Source: Croceitalea dokdonensis DOKDO 023 (lineage in GTDB: Bacteria; Bacteroidota; Bacteroidia; Flavobacteriales; Flavobacteriaceae). Taken from it: a stretch of DNA of 64,000 nucleotides. The position numbers were made by a program, and so were the translations under genes. Shown here in pieces: positions 37,977 through 46,367 of this stretch. The notes beneath the pieces were generated by a model. It was not told the origin of the DNA and searched no databases. It saw only the letters and a list, made by a program, of their open reading frames with translations. Positions within the stretch are counted from its first letter, which is position 1. The number at the start of each line of letters is the position of its first letter. Where the stretch lies: NCBI RefSeq assembly GCF_001306415.1, contig NZ_LDJX01000006.1, forward strand, positions 124,001 through 188,000, read 5' to 3'.

Positions 37977-38978
37977 ATGATGAAAAGATTAGGATTAGTA
38001 GTGTTGGGGTGCTTTGTACTGTGCGCTTGTAAGGAAGGCAAAAAGGGGCAAAAATATTTGCCGCCATCCACAGGTTCCGTGAATTCGCTCTTGGTAGTAA
38101 TGGATAATGAACTCTGGAAAGGCGCTGTTGGGGACAAGGTGCGGGAGAATTTTGCAGTTCCCGTTCTGGCCATGCCACAAACAGAGGCATTGTTTACGAT
38201 TCAGCAGGTTCCCCCACAGATTTTTAGCGGTGCCATTGTAAATTCCCGTGCCGTACTGTTTATACAACAGGATACCATGTCATTGGCACATATAAAGTCC
38301 AATGTATATGCGTCACCGCAGAAAATTGCTGTTATCAAGGGAGAGGACTATAAGGAATTGGCTGCTAATATTGATCAATTGGCACCTAAGGCCATAGAAG
38401 AGTTTAAGCGCAATGAGATTAAGGGCATACAACAACGTTTTAAACGCTCTTTGAACAAGGAGACCGATGTTACGGAGGAGTTCAACATCAGTTTAACCAT
38501 CCCATCTGCCTACACCGTTGGCAAACATGAAAACAATTTTGTTTGGTTGGATAGGCAGATACCAAAAGGGAACATGAATTTGATCGCATATACCATACCA
38601 AACAGTTTTTTTGGGGCAGACTCTACATTTGTTAGGGATATTGTAAAAATGCGGGACTCTATTGGCAAGAAATACATTCCAGGACCAGACGTGCCTGGCA
38701 AACAAACCTATATGGCAACGGAAAAAGCTTTTGCCCCCTATGTTTTCCCTGCTGAGGTCAACGGTTATAAAGCTGCCGAGGTCCGGGGGATATGGATTAT
38801 GGAAAATTACGCCATGGCAGGTCCATTTCTTACGTTCATTGTCAATGATGAATACAATGACCGTAAATTGGTGTTGGAGGGCTTTATTTTTGCGCCTTCC
38901 ACAAACAAAAGGGACGATTTACTGGAGCTAGAGGCCATAATGAGGACTTTGGTCATTAACCAAAGGCAAACCCCGTAG
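37977..38978 (+). CDS. DUF4837 family lipoprotein
   Basis: The frame is open from 37905, but the ATG pair at 37977/37980 (MMKRLGLVVLGCF) starts a lipoprotein signal peptide with lipobox LCAC, giving 333 residues. A near-match -7 box (TACTTTAG, 37964-37971) just upstream favours this start. The mature protein opens with LPPSTGSVNSLLVVMDNELWKG and contains IMENYAMAGPFLTFIVND, typical of the Bacteroidota DUF4837 family. The function is unknown; it should be membrane-anchored in the periplasm. Its last 23 nt overlap the small convergent gene on the other strand. Confidence 0.85.
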   Translation: MMKRLGLVVLGCFVLCACKEGKKGQKYLPPSTGSVNSLLVVMDNELWKGAVGDKVRENFAVPVLAMPQTEALFTIQQVPPQIFSGAIVNSRAVLFIQQDTMSLAHIKSNVYASPQKIAVIKGEDYKELAANIDQLAPKAIEEFKRNEIKGIQQRFKRSLNKETDVTEEFNISLTIPSAYTVGKHENNFVWLDRQIPKGNMNLIAYTIPNSFFGADSTFVRDIVKMRDSIGKKYIPGPDVPGKQTYMATEKAFAPYVFPAEVNGYKAAEVRGIWIMENYAMAGPFLTFIVNDEYNDRKLVLEGFIFAPSTNKRDDLLELEAIMRTLVINQRQTP

Positions 38979-39126
38979 CCAACCGATAGATCAGCGCATA
39001 TAACGCGATAAAAAATAGCCCAAAACAAAACCAACTATATACTTTAAAAGATTTTTCCAGTAGGTAGTGGGTGATGTTTCTAAAGCCTTCCAAGTAAATT
39101 TCCTTTACGAGTAGTAGTGTTTTCAT
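38956..39126 (-). CDS. Small (56-residue) single-pass membrane protein, DUF6747-like
   Basis: An uninterrupted frame from the ATG at 39126 to a TAA at 38956 encodes 56 residues. It begins MKTLLLVKEIYLEGFRNITH and has one hydrophobic helix (FCFGLFFIALYALIYRL, about residues 33-49). It ends ATGFAFG. The pattern of a polar amphipathic head, then SWFCFGLFF and RLATGFAF, is one I recognise from short flavobacterial proteins grouped as DUF6747. It lies tail-to-tail with the DUF4837 gene, overlapping it by 23 nt. Its small size makes it easy for gene finders to miss. The function is unknown. Confidence 0.75.
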   Translation of the reverse strand: MKTLLLVKEIYLEGFRNITHYLLEKSFKVYSWFCFGLFFIALYALIYRLATGFAFG

Positions 39127-39320
39127 AATTCAACTGTTTTGCGTGTCTACAGAAGGCAATATTGCACATCCTAGCGCAAGAAACAGGATTATTCGATTAA
39201 GGGTGCGGTGGTAAAGTTAAAACGCCATACAGCTCACCTATATTCGTTAATGCACCTGTAATGTAGGACCAATGGTAAGTGGATTTTTTCGATGAACGGA
39301 ATACTATTGTCCCTAAACGC

Positions 39321-39352
39321 AAAAAGCTGATACCAAGGGGTATCAGCTTTTT
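39321..39352 (-). terminator. Intrinsic terminator of the PorE-like gene
   Basis: A 9-bp perfect stem (GCTGATACC/GGTATCAGC) with a 4-nt loop is flanked by AAAAA and TTTTT. It begins about 20 nt downstream of the PorE-like stop on the minus strand. Confidence 0.88.
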
Positions 39353-39371
39353 GCTTTTTTGGATGTTATGG

Positions 39372-41441
39372 TTACATACTTATGATGATAAATTCTGAGC
39401 GTCTGTTTTCTTGATGTGCCTCCCTAGAGCACCTTACGCCGTCCACACAATCATTTATGGGGTATTCTTCGCCATAGCCTATTGCACTATAGATCTTAGA
39501 GGCATCAATACCTTTGGATATCAAATAGTCCCTAGTAGCTTTAGCACGTTTATCCGACAGCCATTTGTTATAGGTCTTTGGACCTCTGGCATCCGTATGG
39601 GATTCTATTTTTATCACCATATCAGGGTATTTTTCCCATACTTCAAGCAATTTGCCTAGCTCTGTTTTGGCATCATCCCGTATGTAATATTTATCAAAAT
39701 CAAAGTAGATCATATCCAGGTCTACTTTCTTGACCCCGTTTTCGTCAACAACAAGGCCATCTAATTTTTCCAAAAGGATATCCATGGCAATTTGCTCTTC
39801 CTCCGCTACGCTAACAGCTTCTGTTTTTAGCAGGTATTCCTGGTTTTTAGCGGTCACAATATAATTGCTGTTGGTGTCTACCCCTTCAAACAAAAAGCTT
39901 CCTTCTTCGTCTGTGGTGGCCTCTGCCAGGACAGCATTGTTTTCCCCCATTAAAGTGACCAAAGTATTGGGCAGCAGTTCCTTGGTAAGGATATCGCTCA
40001 CCGTTCCTACGATATCGCTCAATTTTTCTTCAAGAACTTTTTCCTCAGCGGCTTCAAAAGCATAGATGTCGTCATCTCCTTTCCCGCCCTCTCGGTTAGA
40101 GGCAAAATAACCTTTGTTCCCAGAATCATCCGTGATATAGGAGAAATCATCCAATGCGCTATTTATGGGTTCCCCTACGTTGATGGGGGCGCTAAAGGTG
40201 TCCCCGGAAAAAGAACTCTCGTAAACGTCCAGACCACCAAACCCAAAGGCTCTGTCCGAAGAAAAGGACAGGGTAGTCTCCGTAACAAAAGGAAACATTT
40301 CCCTTTTGGTGGAATTGATGCCGCGACCCAAGTTTCTTGGTGCTGAAAATTCTCCGTTGGACAAAACATCCACCACATAGATGTCCGTGCCGCCAAAACC
40401 ACCTGGGCGATCGGAAACAAAATATAGTTTTTTGCCATCCGGGCTCATTGCAGGGTGGCCAGTGGAATAATCTTCACTATTAAACGGTAATTCCTGAGGT
40501 TCTGACCAAGTTGCGCCATCAAACTCAGAAACATAAATCTTTAAGTGGCTCACGCCGTTTTTGGCGCGCTTTAGTTTTTTACCATAGTTGTTTCTGGTAA
40601 AGTAGATAACATTATGGTCCGGAGAAAACGTAACTCCGGCTTCGTGATATTTGGAATTTAAGGTACTGGAAAGTTTTTGGACGCTCTCGATTGTGGCAAT
40701 ACTATCTGTGGTCTTACCTACATATAAATCTAAAAAGGGTTGGTTGTTCCATTTGTAGGTCCTTGTATTTATCACGGCCGTATCTTTGGTGGAAGCAAAA
40801 ACCAATTGGTCGTCCCTTAAATACATTGGTGAAAATTCCGAAAAGCGGGAATTAATGTTAAGATTTTTGATGGTCACGTTCTTAGCGATGATTTCCGCCT
40901 TTACGTCCTCAAAGCTTGCAGTAGGATTAATTCCTTCTCGTTGGGCAATCCGCTCATTAAATATACCAACTAGTCTTTTTGCTTTTCTGTACCTTTTGGT
41001 TCCCTTTAAAATATGCGCATACCTAAAGTAATCTGCGTCTGTAAGTTCATCCTCAAAATCAGCGAACAGGGCACTGTACCAATGGTAGGCCCTTTCCATT
41101 TCTGAATTAAAGTAATGGGCATCACCGGCGCGCTGCAAGGTTATGGGGGTATACGCTTTCTTATTTTTCTTTAGGGCAAGGTCATAAAGCTCTGCGGCCT
41201 CAGCATACCACATCTTTTCAAAGTACTCATCGGCTTTTTTGATAAGCTTGTTCTGTTGTGAGGAGCGTTCACTACCAGAGGTTCTTTTATTGGCTTCTGC
41301 CTTTAAATTTTCAAATTCCTCGGCGTTAAGGGTATCTTCGGTGTTTTCAATAACACCCTCCTCCGCAACAGCAGTATTTAGTTGTTGTGAAATGGAAGGA
41401 ATACTTATCGCGAAGATGAGTAGGACTATAACTTTTTTCAT
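39372..41441 (-). CDS. PorE-like OmpA family protein (TPR, PD40 propeller, carboxypeptidase-regulatory and OmpA domains)
   Basis: A 689-residue protein with a signal peptide (cleavage near SIS/Q). The order is a TPR-like helical region (about 55-165), PD40/WD40-like blades (about 200-470, with SPDHNVIYFTRNNYG and MSPDGKKLYFVSDRPGGFGGTDIY), a carboxypeptidase-regulatory-like domain (about 480-560, LPNTLVTLMGENNAVLAEATTDEEG) and an OmpA C-terminal domain (about 575-689, ESHTDARGPKTYNKWLSDKRA) that should bind peptidoglycan. This is the architecture of PorE, a type IX secretion component. Similar proteins often lie beside porP/sprF genes, but here it stands alone about 24 kb from the adhesin operon. 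Whether it is the true PorE or a paralogue is open. Confidence 0.85.
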   Translation of the reverse strand: MKKVIVLLIFAISIPSISQQLNTAVAEEGVIENTEDTLNAEEFENLKAEANKRTSGSERSSQQNKLIKKADEYFEKMWYAEAAELYDLALKKNKKAYTPITLQRAGDAHYFNSEMERAYHWYSALFADFEDELTDADYFRYAHILKGTKRYRKAKRLVGIFNERIAQREGINPTASFEDVKAEIIAKNVTIKNLNINSRFSEFSPMYLRDDQLVFASTKDTAVINTRTYKWNNQPFLDLYVGKTTDSIATIESVQKLSSTLNSKYHEAGVTFSPDHNVIYFTRNNYGKKLKRAKNGVSHLKIYVSEFDGATWSEPQELPFNSEDYSTGHPAMSPDGKKLYFVSDRPGGFGGTDIYVVDVLSNGEFSAPRNLGRGINSTKREMFPFVTETTLSFSSDRAFGFGGLDVYESSFSGDTFSAPINVGEPINSALDDFSYITDDSGNKGYFASNREGGKGDDDIYAFEAAEEKVLEEKLSDIVGTVSDILTKELLPNTLVTLMGENNAVLAEATTDEEGSFLFEGVDTNSNYIVTAKNQEYLLKTEAVSVAEEEQIAMDILLEKLDGLVVDENGVKKVDLDMIYFDFDKYYIRDDAKTELGKLLEVWEKYPDMVIKIESHTDARGPKTYNKWLSDKRAKATRDYLISKGIDASKIYSAIGYGEEYPINDCVDGVRCSREAHQENRRSEFIIISM

Positions 41442-41905
41442 ACCTGAAATCTAGGCAAAGGGTTAGTGTTAGTTTTCTTAGTGGTGGATGCCACCTTACG
41501 GTCACAACAACCCCAATATGGTTTATGAAACGAATTTAATGGTTCCTTTGCCCATTGGATATTTTTTGTTGTGAAAACCCAAGTATACGCAGTGAATTCC
41601 TTAATGTAGTAGTTTTTGTTGCAGGCAAAGCCCAGTTTTATCGGATGCGGTAAGGAATTAAAAAAAGCTTCACTAAAGTGTAATTGGCAAGAATTAAAAA
41701 AATAAAGCCCTAAGTAGTGGTCACCCTTTACCAAAAGAGTGTGATACAAGGTAACGATTATGGAAGGGTAGATTAGAACACAAAAAACTTTGGTGTCCAA
41801 CAGTGTTACAGAAGGCTGTAGTGCTTTAAGTCGGATTTCGACTATGAAACCTGCCTAAAAAATAAACAAAAAGTGTTTTTGAATTACGATGGAAGAACGT
41901 AGGGA
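41442..41905. other. Intergenic region (464 bp) between the PorE-like gene and tatA
   Basis: Both flanking genes are on the minus strand. It holds an open minus-strand frame of 120 codons (41438-41800) whose composition does not look like a protein, and no exact promoter box or hairpin. I assign nothing here. Confidence 0.5.
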
Positions 41906-42097
41906 TTATTTGCTTTCGCTGCCACCCTCAATTTTTTCATCTTCTTTTGAAGCGTCCTTGAATTCTTTGATTCCGCTTCCCAGCCCACGCATTAATTCAG
42001 GGATTTTTTTGCCACCAAAAAGGAGTAAGACAATCACTACGATTAGGGCAATTTGCCAAGGTCCAACGAGTCCTAAAAATATAGTTGATGAAATCAT
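41906..42097 (-). CDS. tatA: Sec-independent translocase subunit TatA
   Basis: A 63-residue protein with a short periplasmic head and one membrane helix ([17 protein letters not shown]). The conserved [21 protein letters not shown] hinge and amphipathic helix and an acidic tail complete the TatA pattern. TatA polymerises to let folded proteins cross the inner membrane. Length and the Phe-Gly hinge fit TatA rather than the longer TatB. tatC is not in the window. It has its own -7 element and diverges from the M23 peptidase gene. Confidence 0.93.
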   Translation of the reverse strand: MISSTIFLGLVGPWQIALIVVIVLLLFGGKKIPELMRGLGSGIKEFKDASKEDEKIEGGSESK

Positions 42098-42123
42098 GGT
42101 CTTTTATTTAAGATGCTAAGGTA

Positions 42124-42131
42124 CAAAATTA
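42124..42131 (-). promoter_or_regulatory. -7 promoter element of tatA
   Basis: On the minus strand this reads TAATTTTG, exact TAnnTTTG, 26 nt from the tatA ATG at 42097. Confidence 0.5.
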
Positions 42132-42237
42132 GGCAAATGCACGGTGTTAAAACTGTGTTGAGGGCATTATATTGCACAACATAGCACGCTTAACGGACGA
42201 ATTAAAACGAATTTAACAAATAATAAGGAAGGAGGTT

Positions 42238-42245
42238 TATCTTTG
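42238..42245 (+). promoter_or_regulatory. -7 promoter element of the M23 peptidase gene, almost touching the start codon
   Basis: TATCTTTG, exact TAnnTTTG, is followed by only 4 nt before the ATG at 42250. This is the same unusual spacing as at holB and suggests a leaderless or near-leaderless mRNA. Confidence 0.5.
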
Positions 42246-42249
42246 TGGT

Positions 42250-43119
42250 ATGGCAAAAAAGGGTAAAAAACGGCAAGAAATAAAGAAAAAACTGCTTCAT
42301 AAGTACCGAATGGTCATTTTGAACGAAAGTACTTTTGAAGAAAAGATTTCCTTTAAACTGAGCCGACTCAACGTTTTTGTAACCGGAACTTTCCTTATCA
42401 TAACCCTTATCGCACTCACAACCTTGTTAATTGCATTGACCCCTTTGCGGGAATATATACCAGGATATTCTTCTACCAAGCTAAAAAGGCAGGCCACTGA
42501 ACTTACCTATAAAACGGATTCTTTGGTACTGGTCTTAAATTATACCAATAAGTATTTAGAAAATGTGCAAAAAGTACTCAGAGGGGACATAGAAAACAAT
42601 CAAATGACCCGTGACTCCCTTTTTGAGCGCTATAAATTAGACCCATCAACGGTAAATCTTAAACCAATACAGGAAGACCTTAAGCTTAGGAAAGAGGTAG
42701 AACTGGAGGATAAATACAATTTGTTCGAACGAAATTTGGAGAATATAGGTACGGTTTTGTTTACACCCTTGACAGGCTCAATTTCCCAAAACTATGAACC
42801 AAAGCAAAAACACTTTGCCATAGACATTGTGGCACCCATGGACAATCCCGTTAAAGCAGTAGCGGACGGTGTGGTTATTTTTTCTGAGTGGACCGCCAGT
42901 ACAGGATATGTTATCATCATTCAACATAGCAGTGATATTACATCTGTTTACAAACATAACGGATCTTTGAGCAAAACGCAGGGAGATGTAGTGATGGCAG
43001 GTGAAGTGATCGCCTCAGTGGGCAACACAGGAAAACTTACCACCGGCCCGCACTTACATTTTGAACTTTGGATAAACGGTAAACCGGTGGACCCCACATC
43101 TTTTATTGATTTTAATTAA
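42250..43119 (+). CDS. M23 family zinc metallopeptidase (murein hydrolase), membrane-anchored
   Basis: A 289-residue protein with a basic cytoplasmic head (KKGKKRQEIKKK), one membrane helix (about 40-65), a coiled-coil linker and a C-terminal M23/LytM domain (about 165-285). The zinc ligands look intact: HFAIDI supplies His and Asp, and GPHLHFELW the HxH pair. An extra His lies in VYKHNG. It should cleave peptidoglycan cross-bridges in the periplasm or act in cell-shape or division control. The GH3 gene begins 6 nt downstream, so they are probably co-transcribed. Confidence 0.92.
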   Translation: MAKKGKKRQEIKKKLLHKYRMVILNESTFEEKISFKLSRLNVFVTGTFLIITLIALTTLLIALTPLREYIPGYSSTKLKRQATELTYKTDSLVLVLNYTNKYLENVQKVLRGDIENNQMTRDSLFERYKLDPSTVNLKPIQEDLKLRKEVELEDKYNLFERNLENIGTVLFTPLTGSISQNYEPKQKHFAIDIVAPMDNPVKAVADGVVIFSEWTASTGYVIIIQHSSDITSVYKHNGSLSKTQGDVVMAGEVIASVGNTGKLTTGPHLHFELWINGKPVDPTSFIDFN

Positions 43120-43125
43120 AAGGAT

Positions 43126-44631
43126 ATGTCTTTAAAATCACTAGCAGCTAAGCTATTTGCGAGTAGGGTGGTTAAAAAAAATACCAAGTGGATTAATAAT
43201 CCGATTCAGGCCCAACAACGTGTTTTTCAAAACCTGTTGCAAGAAGGCCGCCAAACTGCATTTGGAAAAGACCACAACTTTAAGGACATCCAAACGTTCC
43301 AAGATTTTGCCAGTAATGTGCCAATCAGGGATTATGAAGAGCTAAAACCCTATGTGGATAAAGTGGTGCATGGGGAGGTTAATGTGCTCTGGCCGGGCCA
43401 ACCCATTTATTTTGCAAAAACGTCCGGCACCACTTCTGGAGCAAAATATATCCCTATCACTAAAGCCTCCATTGCTTACCAGGTCCAAGCATCGCGTGAT
43501 GCCATCTTAAATTATATAGCAGAGACCAAACGGGCAGATTTTGTGGATGGCAAAATGATATTTCTACAGGGCAGCCCCGTTTTGGAGGAGAAGAATGGTA
43601 TTAAATTGGGCCGATTGTCCGGCATTTCAGCCCATTACGTACCCAATTACCTCCAAAGAAACCGTTTGCCCAGTTGGAAAACCAATTGCATAGAAGATTG
43701 GGAAACCAAGGTAGATGAAATTATAAAAGAAACGGAACATGAAAACATGACCGTTATAGCAGGTATTCCTTCCTGGGTACAAATGTATTTTGAGAAGTTG
43801 GAAAAGAAGCATCAAAAAAAAGTGGGGGAACTCTTCCAAAACTTCGAGCTTTTTATTTACGGAGGCGTAAACTATGAGCCTTATCGAGCTAAATTTGAAA
43901 ACTTGATAGGGAGAAAAGTGGCCAGTATAGAATTGTTTCCGGCAAGTGAGGGGTTCTTTGCCTACCAAGACAAACAGCATGAAAAGGGCATGCTGCTCTT
44001 AGTGGATGGGGGGATTTTTTATGAGTTTGTTAAAGCAGATGAATTTTTTGACAACAACCCAAAACGGTTGACCTTGGCAGAGGTAGAGCTCGGCGTAAAT
44101 TACGCTTTGATCATCAGCACCAATGCCGGGCTTTGGGCGTACAACATTGGAGATACCGTTCAGTTTATTTCTTTAAAGCCTTATAAGGTAATCGTTTCCG
44201 GGCGTATCAAGCATTTTATTTCTGCCTTTGGGGAACACGTAATAGCCAAAGAGGTAGAGGAGGCCATGCGTTTGGCCATTGCCGGAACTGGTGCCTTGGT
44301 TAACGAGTTTACCGTTGCACCGCAGACCAACCCAAAGAATGGCCTTCCTTACCATGAATGGTTGGTGGAGTTTGAAAAGCCACCAAAAGATGAAAATCTT
44401 TTTGCCCAAATCTTGGAAGAGGCCATGAGAAAGCAAAACAGCTATTACGATGACCTTATTACAGGAAGCATATTAAAACCCCTCCAAGTGACCAAGGTGG
44501 TTTTGGGAGGTTTTCAAGATTACATGAAATCCATAGGTAAATTTGGGGGCCAGAACAAAGTGCAACGTTTGTCCAATGACCGTAAATTGGCAGATGGTAT
44601 CCAAAGTCATCTCACCACGCCCAACCAATAG
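43126..44631 (+). CDS. GH3 auxin-responsive-promoter family protein (acyl-adenylate/amide synthetase-like)
   Basis: A 501-residue member of the ANL-type adenylating superfamily. The P-loop-like nucleotide motif FAKTSGTTSGAKYIPIT lies near residues 97-113. YGGVNYEPYRAKFE, then ELFPASEGFFAYQ, then NYALIISTNAGLWAYNIGDTVQF are the typical GH3 core motifs. Plant GH3 enzymes conjugate amino acids to acyl acids; the bacterial substrate is unknown. It has no signal peptide and is cytoplasmic. It lies 6 nt after the M23 peptidase gene. Confidence 0.9.
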   Translation: MSLKSLAAKLFASRVVKKNTKWINNPIQAQQRVFQNLLQEGRQTAFGKDHNFKDIQTFQDFASNVPIRDYEELKPYVDKVVHGEVNVLWPGQPIYFAKTSGTTSGAKYIPITKASIAYQVQASRDAILNYIAETKRADFVDGKMIFLQGSPVLEEKNGIKLGRLSGISAHYVPNYLQRNRLPSWKTNCIEDWETKVDEIIKETEHENMTVIAGIPSWVQMYFEKLEKKHQKKVGELFQNFELFIYGGVNYEPYRAKFENLIGRKVASIELFPASEGFFAYQDKQHEKGMLLLVDGGIFYEFVKADEFFDNNPKRLTLAEVELGVNYALIISTNAGLWAYNIGDTVQFISLKPYKVIVSGRIKHFISAFGEHVIAKEVEEAMRLAIAGTGALVNEFTVAPQTNPKNGLPYHEWLVEFEKPPKDENLFAQILEEAMRKQNSYYDDLITGSILKPLQVTKVVLGGFQDYMKSIGKFGGQNKVQRLSNDRKLADGIQSHLTTPNQ

Positions 44632-44656
44632 CTATTCACGATTGAATAGATTGGTG

Positions 44657-44664
44657 TATTTTTG
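44657..44664 (+). promoter_or_regulatory. -7 promoter element of the DUF6909 gene
   Basis: TATTTTTG, exact TAnnTTTG, ends 15 nt before the ATG at 44680. The alternative TTG start at 44662 lies inside this box, so the box decides the start. Confidence 0.55.
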
Positions 44665-44679
44665 CCACGAAAAGCAGGT

Positions 44680-46365
44680 ATGTCCATTAATACAATAGAA
44701 ACTACAAGGGCCCAAGAATCCACAAACGCCATAGAACGTTTGTACATTACCATGCGGCACCTCCTAAATCGGGGGTTTTATAAACCATCCGGTGTTTCCG
44801 GTGATGCCCTAAAGAGTTCGCTCTTGTTGTTGCGCCCAGAGATATATGGAACGGTAGCAGAAGAAAAGGGGGAGTTAAATGGGTTAATCTATGTTTTGGA
44901 ACGTCTGCCGCAGGGGATTGAACAGTGCCGGTTCATCAACCTCACTTCGGACGAGGGCTTCTCCAAGAGCCATCTAAAACCCATCATTCCGCCAAAAAGA
45001 AGAAGAAACTGCTATCGAATCGATGATGAGCAGATGAATATTGAGATAACAAGGGGCCGATCAGATATTTATGATTTACTCACCCATTTAACCTTCTTGT
45101 TCATAGAATCTGGTAAAATTTGTGAGAAGGTATATTTTGAGGAAACAAAAACCACCGTTAGGGATTGGGATAAATTGGAGCAATACATCCAGAAGAAAGA
45201 CCCATCCAATGCAGAAAGGGAGGTTGCATTGATCCATACTGCCAACATCTTGGGCAGGTCTTTTGAAGAGGTGGTTGAGGTCCACAAAAAACTTGCAACA
45301 AAAAACAATACCGATAAGTTTTTAAGTGTAATTTACTGGCTGGGAAAATTGGCCATAGAGGAAGAGCGCACCGGGGAAAAGAGAACCATTACGTTTAGTC
45401 CCTTATTGCGGGAACGTTTGGGACATCACATCCACGGAGAGCGTTGGGCCAATACAATCAAGAACAAATTGGCAGAAAACAATCTTTTAGATAGGCCAAT
45501 CCACATTATTAGTGCCAATATGCACAGTGTCATGAATTCACTATTTGCAAAAAGGGCACTTTCAAAACAATTTAAAAATGAGGGCTTGCTCCAAATTTAT
45601 GAGGCTTTAAGTTCTTCCGAAAACCAAAATCTAAGGGATCAAGTCACTAAGTATGCCCTTAACAACGGAATGTTTTATATAGATGATACATCTGGGGCAA
45701 ACATAGATGTACAGATATTTGATATGGCAAAAGTTGCCTTAGGTGCTTGTTGCTATGATTTTAAACTGGATGTTCCGGACCAAGAAAAACCGATTATCTT
45801 TGTTATGGACTACGCATTTGGTGAGCAGGCCTATGAAACTATAGATGAACTGCTCAAACCCTTTAAAAATGGGAAAACACCAAAATATTTAAACGTAGCG
45901 TCCATTTCCATTATGGGAAAAGCAGGTATTCTAGAGGGGGACAAAGGAGATTTAATGATACCGTCTGCCCATATTTTTGAAGGAACGGCGGACAATTATC
46001 CGTTTGAGAATGAGTTGAGCAAGGCAAATTTTGAAGGCCAAGGCCTTAATGTAGTGGAAGGCACCATGGTGACCGTCCTGGGCACCTCATTACAAAATAA
46101 GGACATTTTACAATTTTTCTATGATTCCACATGGAACGTCATAGGTTTGGAAATGGAAGGGGTGCACTATCAAAAGGCGGTACAGTCAGCGTCCAAGATT
46201 CGCAAGAGCATAAGGAACGGCGTAAAGGTCAGGTACGCCTATTACGCCTCTGACAATCCCTTAAAGACCGGAAGCACATTGGCTTCGGGAGGACTGGGAA
46301 CCACCGGGGTAAAACCCACCTATTTGATAACCGATAAGATTTTAGAACAAATATTTAATTCTTAA
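44680..46365 (+). CDS. DUF6909 family protein with a nucleoside-phosphorylase-like C-terminal part
   Basis: A 561-residue cytoplasmic protein that I recognise as the Bacteroidota DUF6909 family. The N-terminal half is helical, with IERLYITMRHLLNRGFYKPSG at the start. The C-terminal part has IIFVMDYAFGEQAYE, then AGILEGDKGDLMIPSAHIFEGT and VIGLEMEGVHYQKA. LEMEG is the ribose-binding glutamate motif of purine/uridine phosphorylases and MTA/SAH nucleosidases. I infer a related fold and perhaps a nucleoside-type ligand, not a proven activity. It precedes the polysaccharide locus by 2 nt but is conserved in character, so it may only share its transcript. Confidence 0.75.
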   Translation: MSINTIETTRAQESTNAIERLYITMRHLLNRGFYKPSGVSGDALKSSLLLLRPEIYGTVAEEKGELNGLIYVLERLPQGIEQCRFINLTSDEGFSKSHLKPIIPPKRRRNCYRIDDEQMNIEITRGRSDIYDLLTHLTFLFIESGKICEKVYFEETKTTVRDWDKLEQYIQKKDPSNAEREVALIHTANILGRSFEEVVEVHKKLATKNNTDKFLSVIYWLGKLAIEEERTGEKRTITFSPLLRERLGHHIHGERWANTIKNKLAENNLLDRPIHIISANMHSVMNSLFAKRALSKQFKNEGLLQIYEALSSSENQNLRDQVTKYALNNGMFYIDDTSGANIDVQIFDMAKVALGACCYDFKLDVPDQEKPIIFVMDYAFGEQAYETIDELLKPFKNGKTPKYLNVASISIMGKAGILEGDKGDLMIPSAHIFEGTADNYPFENELSKANFEGQGLNVVEGTMVTVLGTSLQNKDILQFFYDSTWNVIGLEMEGVHYQKAVQSASKIRKSIRNGVKVRYAYYASDNPLKTGSTLASGGLGTTGVKPTYLITDKILEQIFNS

Positions 46366-46367
46366 AC

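Noticed and set aside
41438-41800. 120-codon minus-strand frame ending at the PorE-like start
   Set aside because: Its stop overlaps the next ATG, but the composition (many Cys, Trp, Tyr, His; no signal or fold pattern) does not look like a protein, and no -7 box precedes it.
42297-42497. Minus-strand frame within the M23 peptidase gene
   Set aside because: Fully inside a well-supported gene on the other strand and without any recognisable domain.
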